Assembly: GCA_963804375.1 (NCBI GenBank)
Contig: CAWDQE010000013.1
Location: forward strand, 62,001-126,000
Origin: JANXQG01 sp963804375
GTDB lineage: Bacteria; Planctomycetota; Planctomycetia; Pirellulales; Thermoguttaceae
DNA: 64,000 nucleotides
Reading direction: 5' to 3'
Position 1 is the first letter of the stretch. Each line of letters begins with the position of its first letter. The notes below the pieces were generated by a model that was given only the letters and a program-made list of their open reading frames with translations, searched no databases and was not told the DNA's origin. Positions 44,301-51,929 of the stretch are shown one piece after another. The translations under genes and the position numbers were made by a program.

Positions 44301-46778
44301 CTACCTCCACTGCCCCAACAGACCCACGACCTGCGACACTTTCAGCCCGTAATTGGAGGCGAAGTCATCGGCCCACTGCGAGATCACCGCCAGCACGGCA
44401 TCGGCCAGCGGAGAAGTTCCACTCGGATTCGCGCCGTTGGCAGCCACACTGCCGTAGTCATGATCTTCGGCGTTCATCATGATGCTGTCGTCGCTGTCCT
44501 CGGTATTGGCCGAATCATCATTCCAGGGCGTTGCGCCATCGTCGTCGTCAGCATTCCGGTTGTCGCCGTATTGGCTGTCCAACGGCTCGTAGCGATAGCG
44601 GTAGTAGTCCTGCATGCTCGACGAAGGGGTCGAATCGGAGGTCGGGGGGGTTTCGGGCTTCGAATCCCCTGAGGTCGCGCCGCTGGAGTTCGCGTCGGAC
44701 TTAGGCGACTCGTCCGTCTTGGTTGCGCCGTCCGTCTTGGTGGCTTCCTCGGTCTTGGGCGCTTCTTCGGACTTTGTCGCTTCCTCGGTCTTCGGCGTTT
44801 CTTCAGTCTTGGGCGCTTCCTCAGCCTTGGTGGCTTCCTCGGTCTTGGGCGTTTCCTCGGTCTTGGGCGTTTCCTCAGTCTTGGGCGCTTCCTCAGTCTT
44901 GGTGGCTTCCTCGGTCTTCGGCGCTTCCTCAGTCTTGGGCGCTTCCTCAGCCTTGGTGGCTTCCTCGGTCTTGGTGGCTTCCTCGGTCTTGGTGGCTTCC
45001 TCGATCTTCGGCGTTTCCTCGGTCTTGGGCGCTTCCTCGGTCTTCGGCGCTTCCTCAGTCTTGGGCGCTTCCTCAGCCTTGGTGGCTTCCTCGGTCTTGG
45101 TAGCTTCCTCGGTCTTGGTAGCTTCCTCGGTCTTGGTAGCTTCCTCGGTCTTGGTAGCTTCCTCGGTCTTGGTGGCTTCCTCGGTCTTGGTGGCTTCCTC
45201 GGTCTTGGGCACGTCCACAGCCTTGGTGGCCTCCTCGGTCTTGGTGGCTTCCTCGGTCTTGGGCACGTCCACAGCCTTGGTGGCCTCCTCGGTCTTGGGC
45301 GCTTCCACGGCCTTGGTCGCTTCCTCGGTCTTCGGCGCTTCCTCGGACTTGGTGGCTTCCTCAGTCTTGGTGTTGCTGTCCGTCGCCTGCGGAGGGTTCG
45401 GATTTACATCGGCGTTCTCGCCATAATAGTTGCCGGACTGGCCGTACTTGTATTTCATGTAGTCCTGGCTGAAACTCTCCGGCCGTGAGTAGTTGGTGTC
45501 GTCGCTGGTCTTGTCCGTGGTGTCGGACTTCGACTCGCTCTCGGTCTTGCTGGCGTCGGAGGGATTCTTATCGGCGGCCGGAGTTGCACCGTTCATCGTG
45601 CCGTTGCCGTTTGAACCGTCGTTCGTGGTCTTCGCTTCGCCGGACGTGCCGTTATTGCTGCCGTTGTTGTTCGTGGTCGTGTCGTTGGCAGACTTCTCGG
45701 CGGGCACTGTGGCTTCGCCCGACGTGCCGTTATTGCTGCCACTGTTGTTCGTGGCCGCGTCGTTGGCAGACTTCTCGGCGGGCAGTGTGGCTTCGCCCGA
45801 CGTACCGTTATTATTGCCGTTGTTGTTCGTGGTCGTGTCGTTGGCAGACTTCTCGGCGGGCACTGTGGCTTCGCCCGACGTACCGTTATTATTGTCGTTG
45901 TTGTTCGTGGCCGTGTCGTTGGCAGACTTCTCGGCAGGCACTGTGGCTTCGCCCAACGTGCCGTTATTGCTGCCGTTGTTGTTCGTGGCCGCGTCGTTGG
46001 CCGACTTCTCGGCGGGCACGGTGGCTTCGCCCGACGTACCGTTATTATTGTCGTTGTTGTTCGTGGCCGTGTCGTTGGCCGACTTCTCGGCAGGCACTGT
46101 GGCTTCGCCCGACGTACCGTTATTATTGTCGTTGTTGTTCGTGGCCGTGTCGTTGGCAGACTTCTCGGCAGGCACGGTGGCTTCGCCCGACGTGCCGTTA
46201 TTGCTGCCGTTGTTGTTCGTGGCCGTGTCGTTGGCAGACTTCTCGGCAGGCAAGCAGCCAGCGGCATTTTCGCCGTAGTGACCGCCGAAGTGGCCGAACT
46301 TGAACTTGTAGTAATCACTGAAATTGTCGTTGGTCGGATCGCTCGCGTCCGGAGCGGTGTTCTCGGCCGGGCCTGCAGCGGATGTATCGGCCGCATCCGC
46401 AATGGTGTCCTCGGTCTCGTCCCAAGCAAGGTCCTCGGCGTCATCCAGCATCGCGTCGTCGTTCGGGGCGGCATCCGTGGCGACTACTTGATCAGCCAGC
46501 GAGGTGGAATTCGAGGTCTGAGGCTCATCGGGCGACAGGGATGGCAAGGCGGGCTGCTCGGCGGCAATTTCCGTGTTCAGATTGGCATAGACGATGGGAT
46601 CCCCGTTCAGTTCAACCGGGAACTCAGTTCCCGCGCTGGTGACGAGCGTCGGCCGGTCAGCCGCGTTCGCCGACATGATGATCGCGGCGCCGACGTTGGC
46701 GGCGCCGAACAATGTCAGAGCAAGCACCGTACCACAAAAGGGGTTGGGCAAGGACCAGGGACTGAAGCAGCGTCTCAT
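44301..46778 (-). CDS. Exported repeat-rich protein with three DYxKYKYG-type modules
   Basis: 825 residues; GGAGGAATCAAAGA precedes the ATG. Signal peptide (about 1-40) and an acidic region to about 150. Module 1 (155-171, DYYKFKFGHFGGHYGEN) precedes eight 26-residue repeats (VPAEKSANDTATNNN type). Module 2 (439-455, DYMKYKYGQSGNYYGEN) precedes a KTEEAT array (about 470-700). Module 3 (724-740, DYYRYRYEPLDSQYGDN) precedes an acidic linker. A hydrophobic C-terminal helix (PLADAVLAVISQWADDFASN) ends the chain. The arrays are disordered and of low complexity, so the modules may be the functional part. No family is recognised. Confidence 0.85.
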   Translation of the reverse strand: MRRCFSPWSLPNPFCGTVLALTLFGAANVGAAIIMSANAADRPTLVTSAGTEFPVELNGDPIVYANLNTEIAAEQPALPSLSPDEPQTSNSTSLADQVVATDAAPNDDAMLDDAEDLAWDETEDTIADAADTSAAGPAENTAPDASDPTNDNFSDYYKFKFGHFGGHYGENAAGCLPAEKSANDTATNNNGSNNGTSGEATVPAEKSANDTATNNNDNNNGTSGEATVPAEKSANDTATNNNDNNNGTSGEATVPAEKSANDAATNNNGSNNGTLGEATVPAEKSANDTATNNNDNNNGTSGEATVPAEKSANDTTTNNNGNNNGTSGEATLPAEKSANDAATNNSGSNNGTSGEATVPAEKSANDTTTNNNGSNNGTSGEAKTTNDGSNGNGTMNGATPAADKNPSDASKTESESKSDTTDKTSDDTNYSRPESFSQDYMKYKYGQSGNYYGENADVNPNPPQATDSNTKTEEATKSEEAPKTEEATKAVEAPKTEEATKAVDVPKTEEATKTEEATKAVDVPKTEEATKTEEATKTEEATKTEEATKTEEATKTEEATKTEEATKAEEAPKTEEAPKTEEAPKTEETPKIEEATKTEEATKTEEATKAEEAPKTEEAPKTEEATKTEEAPKTEETPKTEETPKTEEATKAEEAPKTEETPKTEEATKSEEAPKTEEATKTDGATKTDESPKSDANSSGATSGDSKPETPPTSDSTPSSSMQDYYRYRYEPLDSQYGDNRNADDDDGATPWNDDSANTEDSDDSIMMNAEDHDYGSVAANGANPSGTSPLADAVLAVISQWADDFASNYGLKVSQVVGLLGQWR
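44680..45370 (-). repeat. Coding 18-bp repeat array (KTEEAT)
   Basis: Tandem 18-bp units (GGTCTTGGTAGCTTCCTC type on the + strand) encoding Lys-Thr-Glu-Glu-Ala-Thr/Pro. The most uniform block is about 45085-45200, a sign of recent expansion. Confidence 0.85.
45632..46255 (-). repeat. Coding 78-bp repeat array, eight units
   Basis: Eight 26-residue units of the PAEKSAND-TNNN-NNGTSGEAT type. Regular spacing looks CRISPR-like at first sight but the units are contiguous and in frame. Confidence 0.88.
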
Positions 46779-47251
46779 TCTTTGATTCCTCCGAGTAAAA
46801 TAGGAGCCGGAATAATTGGAAAGGGGCTAAGTCAGGCGGCCATCTTCGATACGTGGCACGGCTGAAAGTGATTCAAACCGTCACTAAAGGGACGTGTCCT
46901 GATCATTTTCAAACGTTCGCAGTATTAAAGGCCGTAAAGCAAATTTCGCTAAACGGTATCGGTGAGTCGCATCGGCAATCATTAAGCAATACGGGTAAAC
47001 AGCGGTAATTGGGCAACTCTGTTGCTTTGATGAATTCAGACGAAAAAAACGGTCTAGGCAATAATGACAGACTCACAGCGTGGCTTCCGTTCAGATAATG
47101 CAAACGAAATCGAATCTGCTTGCTTAAGCCTGGTAAAGAGTTCGTTCTGCTGAAGCTTTTCCGTTTGGAGGGCCAGACGCGTTAAACTCGGCATTCGTTC
47201 AGAATCTTGCCCAGCTATTCGCCGATCCGACCTCCCCGCAGCTTTCTTAAT
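46779..47251. other. Divergent intergenic stretch
   Basis: 473 bp between the repeat-protein gene (minus) and the HtrA gene (plus), AT-richer than the genes. It must hold both promoters; no confident -35/-10 pair was chosen. A TTG at 47207 could extend the protease gene but lacks a ribosome site. Confidence 0.5.
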
Positions 47252-48544
47252 ATGCTAAAATGGGTGGAGAACAATTGGAGCGTTGCTTTGAAACGAACTG
47301 CCTTATACTGCCTGATTTCTGGAGTCTTGGGTGGATTACTGGCCGTGGTCCTGTCTCGTGGTCCCGGAATGGAACCGATTTCGGCTGCACAGGAACCTGG
47401 AGTGGGGGGTGTCGGCCCTGTCGGCGGACCTGCGCTGGCCGTGCCGGCGCCACCTGCCGAGCCGCTGATCGTGCCGCCGAGCGACCCACGGGCGGTGCCA
47501 CCGGTTGCGGCACCCGCCGCTTCCCCAGGTCCACGCGACGCGGCCGAATACACGGCCGAAGAGCGGGTCAATATCTGGGTCTATGAGCAGGCGAATCGCG
47601 CCGTGGTGAATATCACCACCAAGGGATTTCAGGGCGAGCGATTCTCGTTGATCGAAGTGCCGTCGGAAGGCGAGGGGAGCGGGGTGGTCCTCGACCGCCA
47701 GGGACACATTCTTACCAACTTCCATGTCGTGGACGGGGCCCGCCAAATCCAGGTGACCCTCTTCGACGGCAATACCTACGATGCCCGACTGATCGGCCAG
47801 GATCCGGCCACCGACGTGGCGGTGTTGAAGATCGATGCCCCGCCGGCCTCGTTATTTCCGGCGGTCTTGGGCGATTCGGCGGCGTTGAAGGTCGGGCAGC
47901 GGGTCTTTGCCATCGGCAATCCGTTCGGGCTGGATCGTACGCTGACCACCGGCATCATTGCGAGTTTGAATCGGAATCGACTATTGCCCAGCCGCCGGGC
48001 GGGCCGATTCCTGAAGTCGATCATCCAGATCGACGCAGCGATCAATCCGGGCAACTCCGGCGGGCCGCTCCTGGATAGTCATGCGCGGATGATCGGCATG
48101 AATACGGCAATCGCCAGCAAGACGGGCGAGAGCGCCGGCGTGGGCTTTGCCATCCCGGTGAGCACGATCGCCCGCATCGTTCCGCAATTGATCCATGACG
48201 GTCGGGTACGGCGGCCGGAGGCCGGTATTGTGCGGGTCTATCAAACCGATCAGGGGCTGCTGATTGCCACGCTTGTCCCCGGCGGCCCCGCCGAGCGTGC
48301 CGGGCTGCACGGTTTCAAGATTGTACGGCAGCAGAAACGGCAGGGGCCGTTCGTCTACGAGTATCAGACCGTCGATCGCTCGGCGGCCGACTTGATCGTG
48401 GGTGTCGACGGGAAACGGGTCAAGACGGCCGACGAGTTCCTCGACGCGATCGAAAGCAAGCGAGCCGGCGAGCAAGTGACAATCAGCGTCGTCCGCAACG
48501 GCCAGGAGCGCCAGGTCGCGCTGATACTCGAAGCGGGCGAATAA
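47252..48544 (+). CDS. HtrA/DegP-family serine protease with PDZ domain
   Basis: 430 residues from the ATG at 47252. One N-terminal membrane helix (about 12-32), a Pro/Ala-rich linker (about 50-95), then a trypsin-like domain: His of LTNFHVV (about 158), Asp of PATDVAVLKID (about 188), Ser of NPGNSGGPLLD (about 269). A PDZ domain follows (about 320-428; LIVGVDGKRVKTADEFLDAI). All three catalytic residues are present. It is a membrane-anchored periplasmic quality-control protease like DegS; one PDZ also fits DegS. Confidence 0.9.
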   Translation: MLKWVENNWSVALKRTALYCLISGVLGGLLAVVLSRGPGMEPISAAQEPGVGGVGPVGGPALAVPAPPAEPLIVPPSDPRAVPPVAAPAASPGPRDAAEYTAEERVNIWVYEQANRAVVNITTKGFQGERFSLIEVPSEGEGSGVVLDRQGHILTNFHVVDGARQIQVTLFDGNTYDARLIGQDPATDVAVLKIDAPPASLFPAVLGDSAALKVGQRVFAIGNPFGLDRTLTTGIIASLNRNRLLPSRRAGRFLKSIIQIDAAINPGNSGGPLLDSHARMIGMNTAIASKTGESAGVGFAIPVSTIARIVPQLIHDGRVRRPEAGIVRVYQTDQGLLIATLVPGGPAERAGLHGFKIVRQQKRQGPFVYEYQTVDRSAADLIVGVDGKRVKTADEFLDAIESKRAGEQVTISVVRNGQERQVALILEAGE

Positions 48545-49001
48545 TTCTGGGCAACGTGGGCACGGAGAAGAGCATCGCTTTCCTCGATCGGGCGCAATCG
48601 AGTTGGAATCGGGCGGGTCGCGTGGTGGCCCAGAATTCCGTGCAAAAGATCAATCGCCGGCGGCGGGAGGCGACGACGCAAGCCGCGGCCGGAGAATAAT
48701 CTGCTTACTCTATACCGACCGCAAAGCGGTCAAACTCCGTAGCCCAAAGCCGCGCAGCGCACCCTGGGCTATGGGGTTACACGCCTTCGGCGAGGAGTCC
48801 GAGGCCACCTATCTGCTGAAGCTGCTCTTCGGCCTATTCTAACCCGTTCTATTCCTTTTCTTCGTCAAGGTCCACGTAATTGTTCCAATCCGGCCCGCTT
48901 GGCCCGGCCGAGACCGGACCAAGGCTGCCGCGCTGGGTTCCCGGCCGGAAAATATCCTACGCTTCCAATAATCCTGTAGGAATTCGCTGTCGGGCGGGCT
49001 T
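48545..49001. other. Intergenic stretch with palindromic repeats
   Basis: 457 bp without a supported gene. It contains GACCGC-AAA-GCGGTC (48717-48731) and a TAGCCCA...TGGGCTA palindrome (48740-48771), which together look like a dispersed repeat. An ORF of 79 codons across it has no ribosome site. Confidence 0.55.
48717..48771. repeat. Compound palindromic repeat
   Basis: Hairpin 1: GACCGC/GCGGTC (48717-48731). Hairpin 2: TAGCCCA/TGGGCTA arms at 48740-48746 and 48765-48771. Confidence 0.6.
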
Positions 49002-49970
49002 ATGAGCGTGGCAGAAATCGATTTCGATGTAGGCGACTTGATGCCGATCGGCGTCGAGACGCTCTGCGCCGCGACTAACGTGGCGTTCGATCTCTATCTG
49101 CACAACGAGGGACGCAACCGCCTTGTACTGTATCGGCAACGGCAGCATCCCCTGGAAAAATCCGACCTGCAGCGGCTGCTGCAACGGGGCGTTCGCACGC
49201 TCTATATTGCCCAAGGCGATTCGGCCACCTATCGCGAGTATATTCGCGAAACGATCCTCAACAACCACGACATTCCCCCCGTGCAGCGCTACGAGGTCCT
49301 GCGCGATGCGATGCGGGCCGTGCTGACCGAGGCCTTGAGCAAAGGCGATCAGGAGTCGGCCGTGAAGGTCACCAGCGAGCTCAGCCAGGGCATGGTGCAG
49401 ACGGTCTGCGACTCGCAGATCGTGCTGGGCGATCTGCTCCGCTTGATGTCGCACGACTATAGTATTTTCACGCACGCCATGAACGTGGCCACGAACTGCC
49501 TGTTGCTGGCGAAGCGGCTGGGGATCAACGAACAGCAGGAACTGCTGCAGATCGGCCAGGGGGCGCTGCTGAAGGACATCGGCGTGCAGGGCGTGCCGCG
49601 GCATATCATGGAAAAGCCGGGGAAGCTGAGCGACCGCGAGCGGCGGATCATACGGGAGCATCCCGTTCACGGTTTCAAACAGCTTTGCCGCCGCACGGAC
49701 CTGACCTGGGGGCAGTTGATGATGGTCTACAGCCATCACGAGCGGTGCGACGGCCGCGGTTATCCGGTCGGCCTGGTGCAATCGGAAATTCACGAATATG
49801 CCCGGCTTTGCGCCATTGCCGACGTGTATGAAGCGCTTTGCCGTGATCGACCCTATCGCCGCGCGGCGCGGCGGTCCGACGCCTTGGAATATCTCGACCG
49901 CCAGGCGGGGCGGGGCTTTGACGAGGAGATGATGCGATGCTGGATGTCAGTGGTCGCCAAGACGACGTAG
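49002..49970 (+). CDS. HD-GYP-like protein with an altered HD motif
   Basis: 322 residues. An N-terminal domain of about 100 residues of unknown type precedes an HD-GYP fold: first His in HAMNVA (about 157), the HD position at 189-194 reads LLKDIG where active enzymes have LLHDIG, then REHPVHGF and the signature HHERCDGRGYP (about 245). HD-GYP proteins cleave c-di-GMP at a metal site; the His-to-Lys change should weaken that site, so this may be a sensor or a reduced-activity enzyme. Its stop lies 34 nt into the PilZ gene. Start ATG 49002 without a clear ribosome site. Confidence 0.85.
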   Translation: MSVAEIDFDVGDLMPIGVETLCAATNVAFDLYLHNEGRNRLVLYRQRQHPLEKSDLQRLLQRGVRTLYIAQGDSATYREYIRETILNNHDIPPVQRYEVLRDAMRAVLTEALSKGDQESAVKVTSELSQGMVQTVCDSQIVLGDLLRLMSHDYSIFTHAMNVATNCLLLAKRLGINEQQELLQIGQGALLKDIGVQGVPRHIMEKPGKLSDRERRIIREHPVHGFKQLCRRTDLTWGQLMMVYSHHERCDGRGYPVGLVQSEIHEYARLCAIADVYEALCRDRPYRRAARRSDALEYLDRQAGRGFDEEMMRCWMSVVAKTT

Positions 49971-50374
49971 CCCGTTGGATCTGCTCGCTGCCCTGCCACG
50001 TGCGGCTCCCGCCGAAGCTCCGCGACGAGTTGGAGAAGACCGGCGCGGGACCGGTGCCCGGCGACGACGTGCGGCGGCACCGCCGGGTGCACTGCCGGGG
50101 CGAGAACCGCCGCGCGGCACTGGAGCTTAGGCAGAGTTTCCCCGCGCTGCCGCGGGAAACCGCCTGGCATAGCGTCTATACCAGCGACTTCTGCCGGCAA
50201 GGCTGCGGCTTCCTGCACAGCACGATTCTGTACCCGGGCGAAAGGCTGCGGCTGATCCTGCTGACGGGCGTCGAGCGGGCGATCGAAGTTGCCTGGTGCC
50301 GGCGGCTCGACAAGAATTGCTACGCGATCGGCGCACAATTCGTCGAGACCGATTCGCCAGCGACGAAGGAGTGA
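49937..50374 (+). CDS. PilZ-domain (c-di-GMP-binding) protein
   Basis: 145 residues, GAGGAG before the ATG. The PilZ pattern is visible but loose: a basic RRHRRVHCR (RxxxR equivalent, about 46-54), then VYTSDFCRQGCGFL in place of D/NxSxxG, then IEVAWCRRLDKNCYAIGAQFV at the C-terminal barrel. It should read c-di-GMP set by the partner HD-GYP-like gene, which it overlaps by 34 nt. The AAA gene starts 4 nt after its stop. Confidence 0.7.
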   Translation: MLDVSGRQDDVARWICSLPCHVRLPPKLRDELEKTGAGPVPGDDVRRHRRVHCRGENRRAALELRQSFPALPRETAWHSVYTSDFCRQGCGFLHSTILYPGERLRLILLTGVERAIEVAWCRRLDKNCYAIGAQFVETDSPATKE

Positions 50375-50378
50375 GGCC

Positions 50379-51911
50379 ATGTCCGAAAGCCCCTCGGAGC
50401 TGAACGCCGGTTTGGAAGACCTGCTGGAACAATTGGCGTCGCTGGCAGAAGATTCGCAACCAGCCTCTGGGGGGACTTGCGTCGTCACCGCGGGGCCGGC
50501 GGAGCTGCCGCCACCCGCCACCGGCAAGCGGGAGCTCGGGTACCCGGCCCTGGCGCGGGAAGATGAGTTGTCCGCGCAACCTGCGCCCGCCGCCGACCAC
50601 GACCATGGGTACATGGTGCCCGACATGGTGCCCGCCCCGGTGGAGGAGGCGTTCTTTCCCGCCGCCCCGCGCACGCTGGCCGAGACCCACGTCGCCGCAG
50701 CGGAAATCGAGGGCATCATCCTTCGCCTGCTGATGCACCGCGGCGCCTTGACGGGCATGGAAATATCGCAGCAGATCGGTCTGCCGTTCCCCCTCACGGA
50801 GAAGCTGTTCCACGCGATGAAGATGGAACGCCTGTTGGTCTTCAAGAGTGCGGCAACCTTGAGCGACTACGTTTACGAGATCACCGATGCCGGGTTGGAG
50901 AAGGCCCGGCAGTCGGCCGTCCATTGCAGTTACTGCGGGGTCGTGCCCGTTTCCCTGGACGACTATGTTGCAAGCGTTGCCGCACAGTCGCTGGACCGGG
51001 TGAAGCCGCGCATGGAAAGCCTCCGCCGCGCCTTCGCCGATCTGACAATCAGCAAGGAAATATTCGGCCGCCTGGGCCGGGCCATCGCGTGCCGACGGGG
51101 GCTCTTCCTGCACGGTCATGCCGGCAACGGCAAGACCTGCATCGCGGAGCGGATTGCAGCCGCCTACGGCACGAGCATCTGGATTCCCCGTGTGATCAGC
51201 GTCTGGGGGGAACTCATCCGCCTCTTCGATCCGAGTTGCCACGAGGAACTGCCCTTGGCCACGGGCGAACAGATCGTGGCCGACGAGAAGATCGACTATC
51301 GCTGGGTGCGCATCCGCCGGCCCACGATCGTCGTCGGCGGCGAACTGACGATGGATTGCCTGGAGATCACCGCCCACAAGGAGTCGGGGATTGGCGAAGC
51401 GCCTCTTCAAATGAAGAGCAATTGCGGGACGTTGGTGATCGACGACTTTGGCCGCCAACGCGTGCCACCGCAGAAACTGTTGAACCGCTGGATTGTGCCC
51501 CTGGAAGAACGGCGCGACTATCTGGGACTGACCAGCGGGCGCAAAATCTGCGTGCCGTTCGACCAGTTCATCGTGTTCTCCACGAACCTGGAGCCGAGGG
51601 AGTTGGTCGACGAGGCATTCTTGCGGCGGATTCCCTACAAGATCGAGGTCGAGGATCCCAGCGTCGCGCAATTCCGCACGTTGTTCGAGCAGTTGTGTCA
51701 GAAGCAGGCGGTCGCGTACGATGCGGCCGCGCTGGACCATCTGATCGTGCGGCACTATAACGCTCCCGCCCGGCCGATGCGGTTCTGTCATCCCCGCGAC
51801 CTGTTGCACCAGGTCGGAATCTTCTGTCGTTTCCGCGGCTTGCCGCCGGCGATGAGCGTGGCCGCTGTGGATGCGGCCGCGACGGATTATTTCTCCGTGA
51901 TGGGACCGTAA
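50379..51911 (+). CDS. AAA-family ATPase
   Basis: 510 residues from the ATG at 50379 (GTGAGG upstream). An N-terminal part with a winged-helix-like region (about 100-190; IILRLLMHRGALTGMEISQQIGLPF) precedes the AAA core: Walker A HGHAGNGKTCIAERI (about 248), Walker B TLVIDDFGR (about 352), a sensor FSTNLEP and an Arg-rich LRRIPYKIEV. A Cys pair (HCSYCG, about 185) may bind metal. Third gene of the HD-GYP/PilZ unit, so probably an effector of c-di-GMP signalling (inference). A palindromic element copy lies in the linker (50602). Confidence 0.85.
   Translation: MSESPSELNAGLEDLLEQLASLAEDSQPASGGTCVVTAGPAELPPPATGKRELGYPALAREDELSAQPAPAADHDHGYMVPDMVPAPVEEAFFPAAPRTLAETHVAAAEIEGIILRLLMHRGALTGMEISQQIGLPFPLTEKLFHAMKMERLLVFKSAATLSDYVYEITDAGLEKARQSAVHCSYCGVVPVSLDDYVASVAAQSLDRVKPRMESLRRAFADLTISKEIFGRLGRAIACRRGLFLHGHAGNGKTCIAERIAAAYGTSIWIPRVISVWGELIRLFDPSCHEELPLATGEQIVADEKIDYRWVRIRRPTIVVGGELTMDCLEITAHKESGIGEAPLQMKSNCGTLVIDDFGRQRVPPQKLLNRWIVPLEERRDYLGLTSGRKICVPFDQFIVFSTNLEPRELVDEAFLRRIPYKIEVEDPSVAQFRTLFEQLCQKQAVAYDAAALDHLIVRHYNAPARPMRFCHPRDLLHQVGIFCRFRGLPPAMSVAAVDAAATDYFSVMGP
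50602..50617. repeat. 16-bp palindromic element in the AAA gene
   Basis: ACCATG-GGTA-CATGGT, perfect arms, read as HGYMVP in the disordered linker. It is in yet another frame from the copies in the VWA gene and rph. A possible decayed unit is GCTCGGGTACCCGG at about 50535. Confidence 0.75.
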
Positions 51912-51929
51912 AATCGCCGGGCGGGAATA

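Noticed and set aside
44614..45426. Val/Ser/Ala repeat protein on the + strand
   Set aside because: It is the antisense of the KTEEAT array; the minus-strand gene has a signal peptide, ribosome site and terminator.
45632..46255. Regular repeats that look like a CRISPR array
   Set aside because: Units are contiguous with no unique spacers, period 78 nt, and in frame with a secreted protein.
48603..48842. 79-codon frame after the HtrA gene
   Set aside because: It runs through a dispersed palindrome and has no ribosome site or recognisable sequence.
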